A stretch of DNA of 64,000 bases from an uncultured Woeseia sp. GTDB taxonomy: Bacteria > Pseudomonadota > Gammaproteobacteria > Steroidobacterales > Woeseiaceae. Positions 41,658 to 50,841 of this stretch are shown here, one piece after another. The stretch is taken from the NCBI GenBank assembly GCA_913031125.1, contig CAJWFK010000011.1:1-64000 (forward strand), given 5' to 3'. A program made the position numbers and the translations under genes. Under the pieces are notes generated by a model that was not told the origin of the DNA, made no database searches, and was given only the letters and a program-made list of their open reading frames with translations. Each line of letters begins with the position of its first letter. Positions within the stretch are counted from its first letter, which is position 1.

Positions 41658-43469
41658 ATGAAGCCAACGGACACTTCAAAACCTGATTATTTCCATAAAG
41701 TTGTAGATTGCCAGTGGGCATGCCCAGCGCATACTGATGTCCCCGGTTATATCCGACTAATCACGCAGGGTCAGTTCTCAGACGCCTATATGCTGAATCG
41801 GGAATCAAATATTTTTCCGGGTATTCTGGGTAGGGTATGCGACCGTCCTTGTGAGCCTGCTTGTCGGCGTGGAAGAGTCGAAGATGAGCCTGTCGCCATT
41901 TGCCGTCTAAAACGAGTTGCAGCGGATCACCGAGATGACATCACAGACAGGCTCCCGTCACGACCGGAAACAACTAATGGTAAAAAAGTTGCGTTGATAG
42001 GCGCTGGTTGTGCATCACTGGCAGTCGCTAATGATCTTTTACCACTCGGTTATGAAATAACGATATTCGAAGCACTGGGTACTACCGGTGGCTTGATGAG
42101 GACAAATATCCCGCAATTCCGCTTGCCTCCAGAGGTGTTGGATGAAGAGATCGGTTATGTGCTTGATATGGGCGTAGATCTCAAGCTGAATCACCCAATT
42201 GATAGCATGAAAGATTTAGCTGATGACGGCGGGTTCGACGCTATTTTCGTTGGCACAGGGGCGCCGCGTGGTAAAGAATTGAATTTGCCGGGGCGTTATG
42301 ACTCTGAGAATGTTTACATTGGTATTGATTGGCTGGAATCTGTAGCTTTTGAGCACACTAAATCGGTTGGTAAGAATGTTCTGATTATTGGAGTAGGAAA
42401 TACGGCCATGGATTGTTGCCGAACATCACTTCGGCTTGGGGCCGAGAACGTCAAGGTTATGGCGAGGAAACCGAGAGGCTATTTCAAGGCGTCTGATTGG
42501 GAACTTGACGATGCCGAGGAAGAGAATGTAGAGATCGTTGTCAATCATTCCCCGAAGGAGTTTGTAGTTGATAATGGCAAACTGGTTGCTATGACTTTCG
42601 ACCAGATGGAGTACAACATCGATAAAGATGGTCAAATTGATCGCGGGAAATCTACCGGGGTAGTTACAATTCCTTGCGACGATGTCATTTTAGCCATTGG
42701 ACAAGACAATGCGTTTCCATGGATCGAGCGTGGTATTGGTATCGAATTCAATGAATGGGATTGTCCGATTGTTGATGAGAAGACCATGATGAGTTCCCGT
42801 GAAGGTGTTTTTTTTGGGGGCGATTCTGCTTTTGGGCCGAAGAACATTATTTGGGCAGTGGCACATGGGCACGAAGCGGCCATCTCGATTCACAAATACT
42901 GTAATAGTGAAGATTTAGGTGATCGTTTGCCCATTGGTATGAACCTTAGCAGCCAGAAAATGGGTATACATGAATGGAGTTTTTCCAATAATTATGATCC
43001 GGCTGAGCGTCGTATCATGCCGCATGTAGAGTTAAAGGAAAGATTTAAGAAACTCGATATTGAAGTGGAACTTGGTTTCACAGTTGAACAAACTATTCAG
43101 GAAGTTGAACGCTGTCTTAACTGTGATATTCAAACGGTCTTCACTGCTAATCTCTGTATAGAATGTGACGCATGTATTGATGTGTGCCCGGTTAACTGCC
43201 TTACGATGACTGAGAATGGTGAGGAGAAGGATCTGCGTCAGCGGCTGTCAGCTCCAGCGGACAATTTAGAACAGGACCTTTATGTTTCGGAAAATCTTCC
43301 ACAGACAGGTCGTGTGATGATTAAAGATGAAGACCTTTGTGTTCACTGTAGTTTGTGTGCTGAACGCTGCCCGACCGGTGCGTGGGATATGCAAAAATCC
43401 GATATCCTTTTACCCTACGCTAACGATGAATCAAACGAGCTACCGCACACTGCTGTGGGTGAAAAGTAA
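41658..43469 (+). CDS. FAD/Fe-S NADPH oxidoreductase subunit of a 2-oxoacid oxidoreductase (KorC/GltD-like)
   Basis: The protein is 603 residues from ATG 41658 (a TTG 15 bases earlier is also in frame). The N-terminal cysteine-rich domain, with CQWACPAHTDVPGYI and CDRPCEPACRRG, is that of GltD and dihydropyrimidine dehydrogenase. FAD (LIGAGCASLAVAN) and NADPH (IIGVGNTAMDCCR) Rossmann motifs follow. The C-terminus has two [4Fe-4S] clusters, CIECDACIDVCP and CVHCSLCAERCP. It is first in an operon with the oxidoreductase alpha and beta genes. A comparable FAD subunit (KorC) lets the Azoarcus evansii 2-oxoglutarate enzyme reduce NADP. The same role is inferred here. Confidence 0.85.
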   Translation: MKPTDTSKPDYFHKVVDCQWACPAHTDVPGYIRLITQGQFSDAYMLNRESNIFPGILGRVCDRPCEPACRRGRVEDEPVAICRLKRVAADHRDDITDRLPSRPETTNGKKVALIGAGCASLAVANDLLPLGYEITIFEALGTTGGLMRTNIPQFRLPPEVLDEEIGYVLDMGVDLKLNHPIDSMKDLADDGGFDAIFVGTGAPRGKELNLPGRYDSENVYIGIDWLESVAFEHTKSVGKNVLIIGVGNTAMDCCRTSLRLGAENVKVMARKPRGYFKASDWELDDAEEENVEIVVNHSPKEFVVDNGKLVAMTFDQMEYNIDKDGQIDRGKSTGVVTIPCDDVILAIGQDNAFPWIERGIGIEFNEWDCPIVDEKTMMSSREGVFFGGDSAFGPKNIIWAVAHGHEAAISIHKYCNSEDLGDRLPIGMNLSSQKMGIHEWSFSNNYDPAERRIMPHVELKERFKKLDIEVELGFTVEQTIQEVERCLNCDIQTVFTANLCIECDACIDVCPVNCLTMTENGEEKDLRQRLSAPADNLEQDLYVSENLPQTGRVMIKDEDLCVHCSLCAERCPTGAWDMQKSDILLPYANDESNELPHTAVGEK

Positions 43470-43499
43470 ATAAACCAAAATAGCCTAGGTTGAAAATCT

Positions 43500-45299
43500 G
43501 TGTCTAGAATCAACGATGTCGTCATAAAAATCGCTACCGTAAATGGTACGGGATCCTCTAGTGCGAATGGTCTGCTAGCAAAAGCTATTTTTCGGATGGG
43601 CATACCTGTGGTTGGAAAAAATTATTTCCCTTCCAATATCCAAGGTTTGCCAACCTGGTATGAAATTCGTGTGACAGCTGACGGCTACGAGGCTCGAAAA
43701 GACCATGTCGATTTGATGATTGCTATGAATGCCCAAACATATGAGGAGGACATGAATGAGGTAGCCGCAGATGGCTGGCTGATCTACGATTCGACATGGC
43801 CTAGAAGTCGTTTATTGGATCGCGAAGACATCACCGTATTTGGTGTGCCGCTTTCCCGTATGTGTAACGAACATTTTGATACGGCACGGGCACGTATCTT
43901 GATGAAAAATATTGCTTATGTGGGCGTTGTAGCTGCTTTGCTTGATATTGATCTTGAAGTCATTAAAACCCTGTTGCAGGAGACTTTTGCATCCAAAAGT
44001 CATCTGGTTGATTCTAATCTTGAAGCAATCCGACTAGGTTTTGATTATGCGAAGGAAAATTTTGTCTGTCCTTTGCCTGTCAGGGTAGCAAAAATGGATA
44101 AGACTGCCGGAAAAATTATGATTGATGGCAATACAGCAGCTGGTCTCGGGTGTGTGTATGCAGGTGCTACTGTCGGTGCATGGTATCCAATTACACCTTC
44201 GACTTCGTTGATGGATGCTTATAAAGCATTCTGCGAACAATACCGTATTACAAAAGACGGTAAGAAAAAGTTTTGTATTATTCAATCTGAGGATGAATTG
44301 GCTGCAATTGGAGCTGTACTCGGTGCCTCTTGGAATGGAGCTCGTGCTTTCACACCTACAAGTGGGCCCGGTATATCCCTGATGAATGAATTTATAGGTT
44401 TTGCCTATTATGCCGAAATCCCTGCGGTAATATTTGATGTTCAACGGGTGGGACCATCAACGGGAATGCCTACTCGTACCCAGCAATGCGATTTAACTAC
44501 TTGTGCCTATGCTTCCCATGGAGACACGAAACACGTCTTGTTATTTCCTTCTAATCCGGAGGAATGTTTTTACATGGCGCCCATGGCATTTGATCTCGCA
44601 GATCGATTGCAAACGCCTGTCATGGTGTTGTCAGATCTAGATATAGGTATGAACGATTGGATGTGTCCGGATTTGAAGTGGGATAAGGATTACAAACCAG
44701 ATAAGGGTAAAGTTTTAACCGCTGAAGATTTAGAGGGTATGGAAAAATTCTATCGCTATCTCGATGTTGATGGGGATGGAATACCGTACCGCACTCTACC
44801 GGGTGTTCATCCGAAAGGAAGCTATTTTACACGCGGTTCGGGGCACACGAAGTTTGGTACATACACTGAGGATCCAAAGCAGTATCAAGAAGTTTTGGAT
44901 CGGCTACTAAAGAAGTGGCATACAGCGAGAACGCTTGTTCCAGAAGCGGATATTGAATATTCCAAATTTAATAATGAAGCAATTCTATCTTTGGGTAGTT
45001 GTGATGGCGCTGTAAAAGAGGCGCTTGATATATTAAAGAAAAAAAATATTGGGTTAAATTATTGTCGAGTGAAGGCATTTCCGTTTACTGATGCTATCCG
45101 GGAATTTATTGATAAGCATGATCGAATTTATGTGGTTGAACAGAATCGAGATGCGCAATTGAGAACTCTGTTAATGCTTGACATCGATATAGAAGCTGCA
45201 AAGCTCATATCCATGCTGCACTACAATGGATTACCGATTAGCGCTGACTTTGTGGTTGAGCGTTTGCTGGAAGAAATAGTAAAAGGCCGGGCGGCTTAA
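43500..45299 (+). CDS. 2-oxoacid:ferredoxin oxidoreductase, fused gamma-alpha subunit (KorA-like)
   Basis: The 599-residue protein has a gamma domain (about 1-195, starting with KIATVNGTGSSSANGLLAKA) fused to the alpha pyrimidine-binding domain (from about 205, GNTAAGLGCVYAGA). The latter has the conserved TSGPGISLMNEF and VQRVGPSTGMPTRTQQ. This architecture is the KorA type, used for 2-oxoglutarate or related 2-oxoacids. The start is GTG at 43500. Substrate choice (2-oxoglutarate, pyruvate, branched-chain or aryl) is not decided by sequence here. It is followed 16 bases later by the beta subunit. Confidence 0.9.
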   Translation: MSRINDVVIKIATVNGTGSSSANGLLAKAIFRMGIPVVGKNYFPSNIQGLPTWYEIRVTADGYEARKDHVDLMIAMNAQTYEEDMNEVAADGWLIYDSTWPRSRLLDREDITVFGVPLSRMCNEHFDTARARILMKNIAYVGVVAALLDIDLEVIKTLLQETFASKSHLVDSNLEAIRLGFDYAKENFVCPLPVRVAKMDKTAGKIMIDGNTAAGLGCVYAGATVGAWYPITPSTSLMDAYKAFCEQYRITKDGKKKFCIIQSEDELAAIGAVLGASWNGARAFTPTSGPGISLMNEFIGFAYYAEIPAVIFDVQRVGPSTGMPTRTQQCDLTTCAYASHGDTKHVLLFPSNPEECFYMAPMAFDLADRLQTPVMVLSDLDIGMNDWMCPDLKWDKDYKPDKGKVLTAEDLEGMEKFYRYLDVDGDGIPYRTLPGVHPKGSYFTRGSGHTKFGTYTEDPKQYQEVLDRLLKKWHTARTLVPEADIEYSKFNNEAILSLGSCDGAVKEALDILKKKNIGLNYCRVKAFPFTDAIREFIDKHDRIYVVEQNRDAQLRTLLMLDIDIEAAKLISMLHYNGLPISADFVVERLLEEIVKGRAA

Positions 45300-45315
45300 A
45301 TCTCGGAGAAGAGCA

Positions 45316-46371
45316 ATGAGTTATATAGCTAAACCGAAAGTATCCCATCCGAATATGGCCCGTAATAAATTGGGCCTTACAGTTCGTGATTATGAGGGTA
45401 GTGTTTCGACCCTTTGTGCGGGTTGCGGGCATGATTCGATTACTGCGGCGATCATTCAGGCTGTTTATGAATTAGGTTTGGAACCTCACACTTTAGCTAA
45501 GATGAGCGGGATAGGGTGCTCATCAAAGACCCCAGCATATTTTGTGAGTCAATCCCATGGATTTAATTCAGTGCATGGAAGAATGGCCTCTGTTACAACC
45601 GGAGCCAATGCTGCCAACCGTCAACTAAATTATATCGGAGTTTCTGGTGACGGAGATTCTTTGTCCATCGGCATGGGGCAGTTTGCTCACGCGATTCGTC
45701 GAAATGTTGATATGTGTTACATCATCGAAAACAATGGGGTATATGGTTTGACTAAGGGCCAGTATTCGGCGTCCGCTGATATTGGTAGTGTGGCTAAGAA
45801 GGCAGCGCCTAACCAGCTCGCACCGATTGATCCTGTCAGTACAGCGATTAGTCTTGGTGCTACCTACATTGCTCGCAGTTTTTCTGGCGATAAAGAGCAA
45901 CTGGTGCCACTGATACAAGGGGCCCTTACGCACAAGGGATTTGCACTTGTTGATGTTATTAGTCCCTGTGTTACTTTTAATGATAATGAAGGATCAACAA
46001 AAAGTTACGCACATACACGCAAGCACTTCAACCGCGTAATGGATGCTGACTATATTGAGCCAAGCGAAGAGATTGTTGTCGCTTACCAAGAAGGTGAGGC
46101 CATGCCGGTGCACCTGCATGATGGCAGTAAGATTATTTTTCGCAAGTTGAATAAAGATTATGATGCTACTAGTCGGGCAGCTGCGTTTTCGTTTCTTCGG
46201 GATAGCATCAATCGAGGGGAAATTATCACCGGCATGCTCTTTCTTGACGAAGATGGTCACGATATGCATTCGGATCGAAACACAGTAGACGCTCCCTTGG
46301 CACAACTTGCATATGAAGATCTTAAACCAAGCGAATCTATTCTTGCAGAGTTAATGAATCGGTATCGCTGA
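45316..46371 (+). CDS. 2-oxoacid:ferredoxin oxidoreductase, beta subunit (KorB-like)
   Basis: The 351-residue TPP-binding subunit has the CAGCGHD cluster-binding cysteines near 35-41, GIGCSSKTPAYF, and the TPP-Mg motif GDGDSLSIGM ending with NNGVYGLTKGQYS. The C-terminal 100 residues complete a KorB-type subunit. With KorA it decarboxylates a 2-oxoacid to acyl-CoA, passing electrons to ferredoxin or, through the upstream FAD subunit, to NADP. A strong SD (GGAG) precedes the ATG. An aerobic-looking genome using such an enzyme next to or instead of a dehydrogenase complex is worth noting. Confidence 0.9.
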   Translation: MSYIAKPKVSHPNMARNKLGLTVRDYEGSVSTLCAGCGHDSITAAIIQAVYELGLEPHTLAKMSGIGCSSKTPAYFVSQSHGFNSVHGRMASVTTGANAANRQLNYIGVSGDGDSLSIGMGQFAHAIRRNVDMCYIIENNGVYGLTKGQYSASADIGSVAKKAAPNQLAPIDPVSTAISLGATYIARSFSGDKEQLVPLIQGALTHKGFALVDVISPCVTFNDNEGSTKSYAHTRKHFNRVMDADYIEPSEEIVVAYQEGEAMPVHLHDGSKIIFRKLNKDYDATSRAAAFSFLRDSINRGEIITGMLFLDEDGHDMHSDRNTVDAPLAQLAYEDLKPSESILAELMNRYR

Positions 46372-46420
46372 TTTTCCGTGAAATTTCCACCAAGAAGATC
46401 AGTCTACTGGAGTAAATGAA

Positions 46421-47542
46421 ATGAGTAGTACTAGAAGGCGGTTTTTAAAAACAGGCCTATTGGCCGGCAGTACTTTGGTTGCTTCAGGATGTAATACAGA
46501 AGTTTCGGTTACCCAGGAAGAAGCAACAATTGGGCAACCCTTAAAAATTCTAGTCCTCGGTGGCACCGGTTTCATCGGTCCCCACATGGTCAGAGAGGCA
46601 TTGAGGCGGGGCCATCAGGTAGAGCTATTTAACCGGGGCCGCACAAATAACGTATTGTTTCCTGATCTGAAATTACACAAAGGTGACAGGGATAACGATC
46701 TGCGTTCCTTAGAGGATGGTTCTTGGGATGCTGTCATCGACAATTCCGGATACGTTCCCCGCCATGTAGAGAATTCTGCACGCCTACTTTCTTCAGCTGT
46801 TTCTCACTATCTTTACATATCCACAGTTTCCGTTTACGGAGATGTTTCTGGGCCAGTGGTAAATGAGGACACAGCGGTTGGAACGCTGGATGATGAATCT
46901 GTTGAGGAAGTCACGGGAGAAACTTATGGTCCTCTAAAGGCACTTTGTGAGCAACGAGTTTTTTCCGAGATTGGCACTGAGCGTACGACGATTCTAAGGC
47001 CGACTTATATTTGCGGTCCAGGTGACCGAACTGATCGATATACCTACTGGCCGGCGAGGACGTTGCTAGGCGGTGAAATGCTATGGCCGGGCACACCCGA
47101 TGATGATATTCAGATTATCGATGTTCGAGACCTAGCTAATTTCACTGTGGATTGCCTAGAACAACAGATAAAAGGAATATTTAATACCGTGACACCGCCA
47201 TTATCTTTCAGGATGGGAGATTTGCTGCATGACTGTCAGAAAGTTATTGCAAATGATATGAGCCCGACCTGGGTTTCTACCGAATTCCTGACAGAGCAGA
47301 AAGTGGGTCTTCCAATTTGGGAGGACCCAAAGGGCGAGATGGCTATATTAAATAGAGTTGATGGTAGTAGAGCTTTAGCTGCCGGATTGCGGAACCGACC
47401 AACTCTGGAGACTGCGCGTGACACAGTTGCTTGGTGGAAAACGTTGCCCGCAGAGAGAACATCTATCTTTAATGCTGGGCTAACGTTGGCAAGAGAAGAC
47501 GAATTACTAAGGATTTGGCACGACCTAAATGCTGCGGCTTAA
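46421..47542 (+). CDS. Tat-exported lipoprotein with NAD-dependent epimerase/dehydratase fold
   Basis: The 373-residue protein has a twin-arginine signal (TRRRFLKTGLLAGSTLVASGC) ending in a lipobox with Cys24, so it is exported folded and lipid-anchored. The mature part is an extended short-chain dehydrogenase: LVLGGTGFIGPHM (about 45-57, NAD loop), acidic NRGRTN, and YISTVSVYGD with ETYGPLKA (Ser-Tyr-Lys set). The family includes bacterial homologs of chloroplast RNA-binding epimerases and isoflavone reductase-like proteins. Its reaction is unknown. Export of a nucleotide-cofactor enzyme fits Tat, which carries cofactor-loaded proteins. It has its own SD (GGAG). Confidence 0.85.
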   Translation: MSSTRRRFLKTGLLAGSTLVASGCNTEVSVTQEEATIGQPLKILVLGGTGFIGPHMVREALRRGHQVELFNRGRTNNVLFPDLKLHKGDRDNDLRSLEDGSWDAVIDNSGYVPRHVENSARLLSSAVSHYLYISTVSVYGDVSGPVVNEDTAVGTLDDESVEEVTGETYGPLKALCEQRVFSEIGTERTTILRPTYICGPGDRTDRYTYWPARTLLGGEMLWPGTPDDDIQIIDVRDLANFTVDCLEQQIKGIFNTVTPPLSFRMGDLLHDCQKVIANDMSPTWVSTEFLTEQKVGLPIWEDPKGEMAILNRVDGSRALAAGLRNRPTLETARDTVAWWKTLPAERTSIFNAGLTLAREDELLRIWHDLNAAA

Positions 47543-47707
47543 AGCGTGAGGTCCAACGCTTAGGAAATGATTAAAATACGCATTTCGCGAACATAATTTC
47601 ATTGTAGTTGGGTATTCTGAATAGATTGTTTGGCATGTCGCCAATGACTTCTTATTTGTTTAACTCAGGTCGTTGTAACTCTGCATTTGCTCGTATACAT
47701 TTCGACT

Positions 47708-47959
47708 ATGAATATCCGTGATGAGGTTGAGGCATTGCTCCCAAATTGGGAGCGTTGGTACCCGAGCCTTTTTGATGCTGCAAGTGATCTTGGGCTGATC
47801 AAGGCAACGGTTTGCGATCCAAATACATTACTGCTGTCTCGGCGTCATGCTAAGGTTCGTCAGCGTGCAGAAGAGTCGCATCGGGAGAAATGGGGTGGAA
47901 AGACCCATGAGGACCGACCGACATATCGGCGTAGCAAGAGACACAAGCGCCATTGTTAG
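47708..47959 (+). CDS. Small basic protein of unknown function
   Basis: No family is recognised. There are 83 residues from ATG 47708, and an upstream TTG at 47687 is also in frame. The first half is mixed helical with several Trp (NWERWYPS). The C-terminal 35 residues are strongly basic (RRSKRHKRHC), which could bind nucleic acid. It is preceded by a 165-base gap, which also holds a small dyad AAGCGT/ACGCTT (47542-47561) just after the epimerase stop. The start of the next gene follows 35 bases downstream. Coding potential is judged from the long open frame between oriented neighbours and codon use like theirs. Confidence 0.5.
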   Translation: MNIRDEVEALLPNWERWYPSLFDAASDLGLIKATVCDPNTLLLSRRHAKVRQRAEESHREKWGGKTHEDRPTYRRSKRHKRHC

Positions 47960-47994
47960 CGGATAAAAAATAGAACTGTTACTGGGTACTACGC

Positions 47995-49263
47995 ATGTCA
48001 TTCGATGTTGAAATGATTCGTTCTCGTTTTCCTTCTTTATCAACTATTGATAATAAGTTGCCCCGTATTTATTTCGATAACCCGGGGGGTACTCAAGTGA
48101 CACAGTCAGTTGTTGATTCAATGACTGAGTGTCTTATTGAGTCAAATGCGAATGTACAGGGAACTTTTGTGACCTCAAAGCGTGTAGATTCAATATTTGA
48201 AAATGTTCATTTGGCTATGGCAGATATGTTGAATGCTAAATCTCCTAACGAGATAGTGTTTGGGCAGAACATGACAACCCTAACTATGCACCTATCGCGA
48301 TCAATTGGCCGGTTACTAGAACCTGGTGATGAAATAGTCTTATCACGGATGGATCACGATGCTAATGTCGCGCCATGGCTCTTATTGGCAAGAGACATGG
48401 AACTAAAAGTACGTTGGTTACCGTTTAACAGCGAGACTTATGAAATTGATGCAGATGCACTGGATAAGGTGCTGACTGATAGGACTCGGCTTGTTTGTAT
48501 CGGGGCTGCAAGTAATTTGATTGGTACTATAAATGACGTGCAATCTATTGCTGCGAAAGCAAAAGCAGCTGGCGCTATGATATATGTTGATGCTGTTCAG
48601 TCGGTACCGCATTTGTCAACTGATGTGCAGGCACTGGGTTGTGATTTTCTGGTTTGTTCGGCCTATAAATTTTTTGGGCCGCACCAGGGCATACTTTGGG
48701 GGCGTGCCGAGCTGCTGCAGCGACTTGAACCTTACAAGGTTCGGCCTGCCCCAGAAAAAATTCCTGGTTGTTTCGAGACAGGAACACAGAGCCACGAAGG
48801 GATGGCCGGGACAATAGCAGCCGTTGATTATTTTTCGTGGCTTGGAGAATCAATGGCTAGCGGTTATCACCAAAAATATGATTACTTTAATGGACGACGG
48901 CTATTCGTTCATGCTGCGATGGACTGCCTTTTTGACTATGAGAAAACTTTGGCGCGACGTTTAATTGATGGCCTTGATAGTCTGCCTAAAATTCGTTTAC
49001 ACGGTGTAACTGCAGCGGATGCAACGCATCGTCGTGTACCAACAGTATTGTTTGAGGTAAAGGGTGCTTGCCCTGATGTTATTGCAGAAAAACTAGGAGC
49101 CCAGAATATTTTTGTGTGGTCTGGTCACATGTATGCTGTCGAGGCAGCGCGATACCTGGGAATTTATGATTCAGGAGGTGCGGTTCGTGTGGGGCCTGTG
49201 CACTACAATACCGCAGAAGAGATCGATACCTTCCTCAACGCGTTGGAAGATATTGTTATTTAA
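47995..49263 (+). CDS. Cysteine desulfurase-like class V PLP aminotransferase
   Basis: The 422-residue fold-type I PLP enzyme has FDNPGGTQV at the N-terminus, VDAVQSVPH (Asp binding PLP) and catalytic Lys in CSAYKFFGPHQG (near 222). The C-terminal AVRVGPVHYN replaces the usual RxGHHC-type loop of SufS/CsdA, so the active-site cysteine of desulfurases is not seen. It resembles the cysteine desulfurase-like subfamily (TIGR01976). The true reaction is unknown and desulfurase activity is doubtful. It starts at an ATG 35 bases after the small basic protein, and a DASS transporter gene follows 30 bases downstream. Confidence 0.85.
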   Translation: MSFDVEMIRSRFPSLSTIDNKLPRIYFDNPGGTQVTQSVVDSMTECLIESNANVQGTFVTSKRVDSIFENVHLAMADMLNAKSPNEIVFGQNMTTLTMHLSRSIGRLLEPGDEIVLSRMDHDANVAPWLLLARDMELKVRWLPFNSETYEIDADALDKVLTDRTRLVCIGAASNLIGTINDVQSIAAKAKAAGAMIYVDAVQSVPHLSTDVQALGCDFLVCSAYKFFGPHQGILWGRAELLQRLEPYKVRPAPEKIPGCFETGTQSHEGMAGTIAAVDYFSWLGESMASGYHQKYDYFNGRRLFVHAAMDCLFDYEKTLARRLIDGLDSLPKIRLHGVTAADATHRRVPTVLFEVKGACPDVIAEKLGAQNIFVWSGHMYAVEAARYLGIYDSGGAVRVGPVHYNTAEEIDTFLNALEDIVI

Positions 49264-49293
49264 GGCCCATGTCTTGTCTACACTTCCAATAAT

Positions 49294-50763
49294 GTGAAGA
49301 TTTCGCAGAACAATTCACTAGAGCGCTATCAGATCATTGGGCGGATAGTTGGTCCGTCGATTTTTGTCTTAATGCTTGTTATGCGCCAGGAGCAAGAGTT
49401 CATGCCATCGTCTGCATGGCTTGCTGCTGCTGTTGCGTTGTGGATGGCAGTTTGGTGGGCAACTGAGGCTATTCCGGTGGCAGCAACAGCACTGCTGCCA
49501 CTAGCTGTCTTCGATCCTCTTGGTATTACAAGTATTCGCGAAGCCGCGGCGCCCTATGCAAATCCAATCATTTTTTTGTATCTCGGAGGATTTGCCATGG
49601 CTGTAGCCCTTGAGCGTTGGGGCTTGCATCGGCGTATAGCTTTGGCTGTGATTGATAATACCGGCTCTAACGGAAGGCGACTGATTGCGGGGTTTATGCT
49701 CGTTTGTGCCGTTCTTAGTATGTGGATGACAAATACCTCTACTACGATAATGTTATTACCCATTGTTTTTTCTGTCACAGCGGTCATCCGGGACAATGTG
49801 CCAAATGTAACAGAACAGGAACGTGATAATTTCCAGATTGCTATGTTGCTAGGACTTGCTTATGCAGCGAGTATCGGGGGACTTGCTACATTAATAGGTA
49901 CGCCACCTAATGCTCTTCTAATGGGCTATATGACTGAGGCCTATGGTGTCGAAATCAGTTTTGCAAAGTGGATGCTGGTGGGTATACCTGTCAGTTTGAC
50001 GATGTTGCCTATTACCTGGTTGGTTCTTACGCGTTATCTTTTCCCCTGTAACATACCCGCGAGTGCTGAAGTCAGTGCTCATTTGCGCAAGTTGCGTAGC
50101 GATATGGGCGCAATGAGCATTGCAGAACGCCGCGTTGCTATCGTTTTTTCTGTCCTAGTTTTGTCGTGGATGTTTCGTCAGCCTGTGACTGAATGGCTCG
50201 CGTTATCAGGTATCTCCGATACAGGAATAGTAATAACTGCGGCCTTAATATTATTTATTTTACCAAGCGGTAATGCGGAAAACCCCCGACTGATGATCTG
50301 GCAGGATTTGTCAAGACTCCCTTGGGGCGTCTTGATCCTTTTTGGGGGAGGGTTAAGTTTAGCCGCTGCTGTTTCCGGAAGTGGATTGGCCCTGTGGCTC
50401 GGAGAGCAGCTAGCTCCGCTAAATGCATGGGGTATTGCGGTGCTTGTGGTCGGGTCCGTGGCACTCGTGATATTCCTTACTGAACTCACAAGCAATCTGG
50501 CTACTACTGCAACTCTGCTGCCTGTGATGGGGGCAATTGCTGTACAGGCTGGTGTTCCCCCGATTCTCTTGATGGTTCCGATTACAATCGCAGCGAGTTG
50601 TGCTTTTATGCTTCCAGTGGCGACTCCACCTAATGCGATTGTATTCTCCACCGGGGTAATAAGCATTCCACAAATGGTTCGAGCCGGCATATTTCTAAAT
50701 ATTATCGGTATTGTTATTGTTTCGGTTGTTGCATTGATGGTAGCGCCCCGACTATTTGTGTAG
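49294..50763 (+). CDS. DASS (SLC13) anion:sodium symporter
   Basis: This 489-residue integral membrane protein has about 11-13 helices and the two inverted SNT-like motifs IGTPPNALLMGY (near 205) and ATPPNAIVFSTG (near 445), the hallmark of di/tricarboxylate:Na+ transporters. TNTSTTIMLLPI and TSNLATTATLLP supply the paired sodium-site segments. It probably imports C4/C5 dicarboxylates, although sulfate relatives exist. The start is GTG at 49294, since the ATG at 49292 is out of frame. Unlike the other SLC13 protein in this window it has no RCK_C domains. Confidence 0.92.
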   Translation: MKISQNNSLERYQIIGRIVGPSIFVLMLVMRQEQEFMPSSAWLAAAVALWMAVWWATEAIPVAATALLPLAVFDPLGITSIREAAAPYANPIIFLYLGGFAMAVALERWGLHRRIALAVIDNTGSNGRRLIAGFMLVCAVLSMWMTNTSTTIMLLPIVFSVTAVIRDNVPNVTEQERDNFQIAMLLGLAYAASIGGLATLIGTPPNALLMGYMTEAYGVEISFAKWMLVGIPVSLTMLPITWLVLTRYLFPCNIPASAEVSAHLRKLRSDMGAMSIAERRVAIVFSVLVLSWMFRQPVTEWLALSGISDTGIVITAALILFILPSGNAENPRLMIWQDLSRLPWGVLILFGGGLSLAAAVSGSGLALWLGEQLAPLNAWGIAVLVVGSVALVIFLTELTSNLATTATLLPVMGAIAVQAGVPPILLMVPITIAASCAFMLPVATPPNAIVFSTGVISIPQMVRAGIFLNIIGIVIVSVVALMVAPRLFV

Positions 50764-50841
50764 TCGTTTTTCGGGGCATGCAGGATATAGTTACATCAAT
50801 ATTTTCTCCGTAACTAAGGGCAATACAAAGCAAAGCAATGG

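Noticed and set aside
50178-50690. 170-residue minus-strand ORF opposite the DASS transporter
   Set aside because: It is antisense to a well-supported membrane protein and has the compositional look of a shadow frame.
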